This document shows positions 60,138 to 64,000 of a stretch of DNA of 64,000 nt, in pieces. Position 1 is the first letter of the stretch. Every line of letters starts with the position of its first letter. The notes under the pieces are model-generated. The model was not told the origin of the DNA, made no database searches, and was given only the letters and a program-made list of their open reading frames with translations. The DNA is from DAOPXV01 sp964551445 (GTDB lineage Bacteria > Muiribacteriota > UBA9980): the NCBI GenBank assembly GCA_964551445.1, contig CAZKCG010000002.1, forward strand, positions 186,001 to 250,000. Direction: 5' to 3'. The position numbers were made by a program, and so were the translations under genes.

Positions 60138-61406
60138 ATGAAGAAAAATTATAATTATCTCATCGCCGTGGTAATTTTATTTTCATGTCTGTGTTCCGGC
60201 TTTTTCAGCGCCCGGTGCGAGGCGTCCGGTACTGATATCGACTGCTATTTCTACGGCGTCAAATATCTCGAAAAGATAGCGGAAAAAAGCCAGGACCCGG
60301 TTTTGAAAACGATCGAAGCTGTTTTTCCGGCCGCGTTCAATACCCTTAAAATTTTAAGGGACGCGGCCGTTCTTACTAAAGCGGGAGATCTGAAAGGCGC
60401 TATAAGCTCATTTTGCGTTTCAGTAGCGATAGATGGGACCGCGCCTCCCAAACTTGTATTTTACATTGCGTTTGAGTGTATTGGCGGTAATGCATCCGCC
60501 GTCCTTAAAAAGCTTTCGGGCGCCGCGTCCAAAGGCGATACAAAGATAGTCCTTTCCGGAGGCTTCTCGGGTTTTTCAGCCGGGCCCGGCTGCGCGTTCG
60601 TTACCAATGACGAAAAGATCGGCGCAGATACCGCGAGCGCCATGGTTAAAGCATTCATGACGGAACTTAATTCCGCTTCGGGCGTCGAAGAAAAGGTCGT
60701 TATTCATAAATCAAAATTCGTTTCGGAGCAGATTACAGGATATATTAACAGAAGCATGTTATCACTTCTCGACCGGGTCTATGAAAAAACCGAAAAGTTC
60801 GAGATCGAGATTATCGACGATAACAATGCCAGGCTTAATATATGCTTCCCTGACGAGGCGGCACTTGCGGCTAACTACGAAGTGATCGTCGGATATAAGG
60901 ACATTTTCTACGCTCTGACAATCGGCAACGCCGAATTCGCTAAAATGAAAAACCCCGGTCCGTTGAGTAATTACAGTCCTGAATTTTCCGGCGAAATGAG
61001 TGGTTTTTTTAGCGATATGGCTGCGCTTTCGAAAAAAATAACGCATAAAGTAGAAGGCAAGAAACTTGTTTTTACGATCCCGGACCTGAAAAAGATCAAC
61101 GAACTCAACGAAAAAGTCGTGAAGATGTCCGCGAAGGAGCGGGCCGGAAAGGCTGAGAATCCGGCGAAGTCATGTCTGCGCAATATGAAGACCATCGAGG
61201 GAGCGTTCGAACTTTTCATGATGGAGAATTCGAAAATAGAAAAACCTGTCAGCGTTGAAACGCTCGTCGCGAAAGAATACCTGAAAAAATCTCCGCAATG
61301 TCCCGAAGGCGGATCTTACGCTATCGAATGTCAAATGAAGGATGCTGCGGTGGGATCGTTCAAGGTGAAATGTTCCAGACACGGTTATCTTGATGAAATG
61401 AAGTGA
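60138..61406 (+). CDS. Exported protein with C-terminal pseudopilin-like domain
   Basis: ATG 60138 (GGGAGAG nine bases before) is preferred over ATG 60132. The 422-residue product has a signal peptide (1-27). Its middle is helical and beta-rich and not recognised. The C-terminal 75 residues are the Cys unit: KSCLRNMKTIEGAFELFMME, SPQCPEGGSYAIECQ and VKCSRHGYLDE. This is the clearest of the four related units in the window. Its end overlaps the upstream extension of the next gene, and the two are probably co-translated. Confidence 0.65.
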   Translation: MKKNYNYLIAVVILFSCLCSGFFSARCEASGTDIDCYFYGVKYLEKIAEKSQDPVLKTIEAVFPAAFNTLKILRDAAVLTKAGDLKGAISSFCVSVAIDGTAPPKLVFYIAFECIGGNASAVLKKLSGAASKGDTKIVLSGGFSGFSAGPGCAFVTNDEKIGADTASAMVKAFMTELNSASGVEEKVVIHKSKFVSEQITGYINRSMLSLLDRVYEKTEKFEIEIIDDNNARLNICFPDEAALAANYEVIVGYKDIFYALTIGNAEFAKMKNPGPLSNYSPEFSGEMSGFFSDMAALSKKITHKVEGKKLVFTIPDLKKINELNEKVVKMSAKERAGKAENPAKSCLRNMKTIEGAFELFMMENSKIEKPVSVETLVAKEYLKKSPQCPEGGSYAIECQMKDAAVGSFKVKCSRHGYLDEMK

Positions 61407-61411
61407 GTGAA

Positions 61412-62788
61412 ATGATGAAAAAAGCATATTATAAAATTATAATATTTTTTATGGTTCCGGCTTTCGTTCAGATCTGCTGCGCCGCTTTTGTTCCATTCGC
61501 ATCCATTCGGGACGCCTGCGCCGCCACCGGGCCTGCTTCTTCCTCGCGGCCTGCCGGAAAGATAGCGGTTTATGAGGCGATAATGAAATATTGCAAGATC
61601 TTTGATAAGGATGAAACCGACCGTATCACTGGTTATATTAACGAGGCCGTCGAAGCCGACGAAAAAACGCTGAAGATGCTCGAAGAAAAATTAGGCGACA
61701 GGGCCCCGGCATACGAAGTAATGCTTTCTATCGCCGACGGCCTTCCGGCTATGTTCAGGCCGCTTGCGGCCGGCGAACGAGATTTTATTTTTAAAAATTT
61801 CAACAACAATTCATTGAGGCTTGCGGTCAAACTCATCGCCGGCGGAGCGAGATTCCTTGCGGCGAAGGGGAAATGCATCCCCTCAAGCCGCGCGCTTTTT
61901 ACGGCGTGTCTTCTTGCGCTGGATTTTGAATCGGCCTCGATGACCGCTCCTTCCGGCGGCGGATTTCTGATCACAAAAATGATATCTGTCGCCTGTCAGA
62001 AAATATGTTTGGAAACGCTTATCAGGGTCATTTTGAACGGCGAATTCAACGAAAAATATTGCGTGAATTTTTATAAGAGCTTTGAATTTATAGACGGATC
62101 GCAGCTGCCGCTCTCAAAGACGATGGACAATGAATTTATCGAGATCAAAAGGATCATCGGGGCCTACTCTTCGCTTGACGCGGAGCTTGTCAAAGAATTA
62201 AAGGACCCGTTCTATCCGCCGGAAGTTTTTGCCGTCGTATCGGCCGAGATCAAAAAATCGCCTTTCGCCGTCAAGGTCGCGGGGCTCTATGCTGATGAGG
62301 CGATAGCGCAGGTCGGCGGAATTTTTTCGATGTATAATGAGGCGTTTAAAAAGCCGTATAAGGAAGCTTCAGCGATATTTGACGCGATAGATAAAAATTT
62401 CAGGGACGGAAAATACAATAACTTCTTTACGCAAGTTGGCGTTCCAAACATGGGGCGCGCGAACTGGCAGGCCGTTCGCAACATGGCCGTATCGGACATG
62501 GCCAAGACCTCGGTTTTATTGAAGTTGTATAAGCTTGCGAACGGGAAATTTCCCGCGAAGCCAGGCGGACTTACAACCGGAGCTGCCGGCCTGAAGGTTC
62601 CCAAGGATCGTTTCAGCGGCGAAGAACTTATCTATCAGAGGCTTGCGGACGACAGGTTCATTCTGGTATCTGTAGGACCGAATATGCTCCCCGACGCTAA
62701 ATATGACGAAAAATACGACCAGTCAGCGCCGTCTCTTGCTTCGTCCGACGATATCGTTATGGATGAAAAACATATCACTATAAAGTGA
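61412..62788 (+). CDS. Exported protein with pseudopilin-like end
   Basis: The start is uncertain among GTG 61403, ATG 61412 and ATG 61415; only a weak ribosome site is present, as expected for coupling to the gene before. The 458-residue product has a signal peptide ending CAAFVPF or RDACAAT. Its body is helical and shares general layout with the gene before it. The last 100 residues (MAKTSVLLKLYKLANGKFPA, VPKDRFSGEELIYQRLADD, LVSVGPN) match the DPFSG-P ... YSxGP end of pseudopilin-like proteins and of the gene at 21802. Function unknown. Confidence 0.58.
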   Translation: MMKKAYYKIIIFFMVPAFVQICCAAFVPFASIRDACAATGPASSSRPAGKIAVYEAIMKYCKIFDKDETDRITGYINEAVEADEKTLKMLEEKLGDRAPAYEVMLSIADGLPAMFRPLAAGERDFIFKNFNNNSLRLAVKLIAGGARFLAAKGKCIPSSRALFTACLLALDFESASMTAPSGGGFLITKMISVACQKICLETLIRVILNGEFNEKYCVNFYKSFEFIDGSQLPLSKTMDNEFIEIKRIIGAYSSLDAELVKELKDPFYPPEVFAVVSAEIKKSPFAVKVAGLYADEAIAQVGGIFSMYNEAFKKPYKEASAIFDAIDKNFRDGKYNNFFTQVGVPNMGRANWQAVRNMAVSDMAKTSVLLKLYKLANGKFPAKPGGLTTGAAGLKVPKDRFSGEELIYQRLADDRFILVSVGPNMLPDAKYDEKYDQSAPSLASSDDIVMDEKHITIK

Positions 62789-62882
62789 TCGAACTAAAAT
62801 AATTTACAAAAGACGCTGCTTTTTCGCTGTTTTTTTCTCGCAAGTCATAGTTAGAGTGTAGATATTTAACAAGGAGGCCGTC

Positions 62883-64000
62883 ATGTCCAGAAACTTGATC
62901 ATCGTAGTTATCACCCTGTCGCTTTTTGTCTTTGATACATCGTATTCCCAGACTTTGCAACAATCCATAAGCCTTAAGGCGGGCTTCAACTTCATAAGCT
63001 TTACGCTCAAACCCGACGCCACGGCGGCGGAACTTAAAGGCCAGAATGCGTTCATAAACGATATTTACAGTTACAGCGCCAGCGCCGGAAGTTTCATTTC
63101 CGCGTCCGAAGGCACGCTTACGACGCTTAGTATCGGCAGGGGTTACATCATCAGCGCTAAAGCCGATGGCGCGGTCGCCGTCACGGGCGCGGCGGTTCCA
63201 GCGATAGGCAATGTGGCTTTGAAGGCGGGTTTTAATCTGGTCGGGTTCTCGAAAATTTCTGAAAACATTAAGTTTACCGGGCTTATGCAGCGATCGCAGC
63301 TTATCAGCGGCATTTATAAATGGAGCCTGGCGTCAGGTTCTTTCATAACAGTTCTAAAAGGTGGAAACCTTTTGGATGGGATCGATCCCGCGGTTACGCA
63401 GGCTCAAGCATACTTCATCGATCTGACGGGCGATACCGCGATCAATTTCGATGGAAACGCGATAACAATAGGCACCCAACCGCCCGCGAGCCAGTCAATT
63501 TCGATAGATCTTGGCGGCGCCGTGGTCGATCTGGTTAAAATACCGTCGGGATCCTTCCAGATGGGAAGCCCTGAAAGCGAAGCGGGCCGTGACTCGAACG
63601 AAGGCCCGGTTCATGTCGTGACGCTCACTAAAAACTTTTATCTGGGCAAATTCGAGGTCACACAAGGCCAATGGAAGACAGTGATGGGAGCCAATCCCAG
63701 CAAATTCTTGAACGGCGATAATTATCCCGTCGAACGGGTTTCGTGGAACGACTGCCAGGCTTTTATAAGTAAAATGAATGCCCAATATGCCAGTTACGGG
63801 ACTTTCAGACTGCCGACCGAATCGGAATGGGAATACTCGTGCCGGGCCGGCGCCACGACTCCTTATTACTGGGGACAAACCGTAGATGAGAAATATTGCA
63901 TGTATCTTTCCATTTCGGCCAATACCACGCGGAAGGTTGGGAACGATCCCGCAAGTTCAAACGCATTCGGTCTGTTTGATATGAGCGGAAACGTATGGGA
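62883..64000 (+). CDS. Secreted FGE/SUMF1-domain protein, runs off right edge
   Basis: ATG 62883 follows AAGGAGG, and the frame stays open to the window's end (372 codons seen). A signal peptide (about 1-22, ending TSYSQ) is followed by two tandem domains of about 85 residues, each opening ISLKAGFNFISF or VALKAGFNLVGF, and then from about 205 an FGE-sulfatase domain: VKIPSGSFQMGSPESE, GKFEVTQGQWKTVMG, ERVSWNDCQAFISKMN, FRLPTESEWEYSCR and FDMSGNVW. The C-terminal part with the possible active-site Cys lies outside. It is a probable cell-surface or periplasmic member, not a confirmed formylglycine enzyme. Confidence 0.88.
   Translation, partial: MSRNLIIVVITLSLFVFDTSYSQTLQQSISLKAGFNFISFTLKPDATAAELKGQNAFINDIYSYSASAGSFISASEGTLTTLSIGRGYIISAKADGAVAVTGAAVPAIGNVALKAGFNLVGFSKISENIKFTGLMQRSQLISGIYKWSLASGSFITVLKGGNLLDGIDPAVTQAQAYFIDLTGDTAINFDGNAITIGTQPPASQSISIDLGGAVVDLVKIPSGSFQMGSPESEAGRDSNEGPVHVVTLTKNFYLGKFEVTQGQWKTVMGANPSKFLNGDNYPVERVSWNDCQAFISKMNAQYASYGTFRLPTESEWEYSCRAGATTPYYWGQTVDEKYCMYLSISANTTRKVGNDPASSNAFGLFDMSGNVW

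Noticed and set aside
1..64000. tRNA, rRNA or replication origin
   Set aside because: No cloverleaf, rRNA core sequence or dnaA-box cluster was noticed when reading both strands; a covariance search would be needed to exclude small RNAs.

Overview
The window is chromosomal DNA of a bacterium with a two-membrane style of gene content: an RND efflux pump with its periplasmic adaptor, several lipoprotein or signal-peptide proteins, a stand-alone MshEN domain and pseudopilin-like proteins. Three class III nucleotide cyclases, WG, Sel1, ankyrin and BspA-type repeats and two sulfatase-modifying-factor-like (FGE) domains resemble what I know from poorly cultured lineages such as Wallbacteria or Riflebacteria. 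That placement is a low-confidence guess from memory. No rRNA or tRNA gene is visible to anchor it. Most of the window has moderate GC with strong Shine-Dalgarno sites and near-consensus promoters (TTGACA/TTGTAA, 17 bases, TATAAT).

Region 1-4000 is different: very AT-rich, carrying two unknown overlapping genes and a two-gene module of a Cap4/DUF4297-like nuclease with a HerA-type ATPase, which I read as a probable anti-phage system. It is bounded by GC-rich stem-loops and by a broken IS21 remnant (4339-4915), so it looks like an acquired island.

Region 5-31 kb is mostly plus-strand: acetyltransferases, VOC proteins, secreted NTF2-like, FecR-like, SH3-like and WG-repeat proteins, a ferredoxin-like DUF362 protein, a giant cyclase-STAND-TPR regulator (12785-16876) followed by a small cyclase, adenosine deaminase, a metallo-beta-lactamase-fold hydrolase, an ECF sigma/membrane-partner operon, an AraC-VOC-VOC-S66 peptidase group, a racemase and a PepF-type M3 peptidase. 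Region 31.6-38.8 kb is a minus-strand run that joins FG-GAP, MshEN, membrane-FGE and pseudopilin-like proteins and begins at a Cys-rich MarR gene. Region 39-44.5 kb holds a zinc protease, an NRAMP-USP fusion, a b561-like membrane protein, a flavoprotein and an SGNH hydrolase. Region 44.8-49.8 kb is a TetR-RND pump locus with three identical-class operators. Region 50-64 kb carries a HExxH protease, a membrane adenylate cyclase, a second adenosine deaminase, a leucine-rich-repeat lipoprotein, a REC-PAS-PAS-histidine kinase, ankyrin and pseudopilin-like secreted proteins, and an FGE-domain protein that runs off the right edge.

Two genome-wide habits stand out. First, an approximately 80-base intergenic element (ACCGCTG, then 55-57 bases, then a GCYGRRRCAAARG-like box) recurs about ten times, always in the orientation of the gene before it. 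Second, gene-end fragments are scattered: pieces of pepF at three other places, a truncated VOC gene start, and a copied flavoprotein tail. Both suggest frequent local duplication followed by decay.
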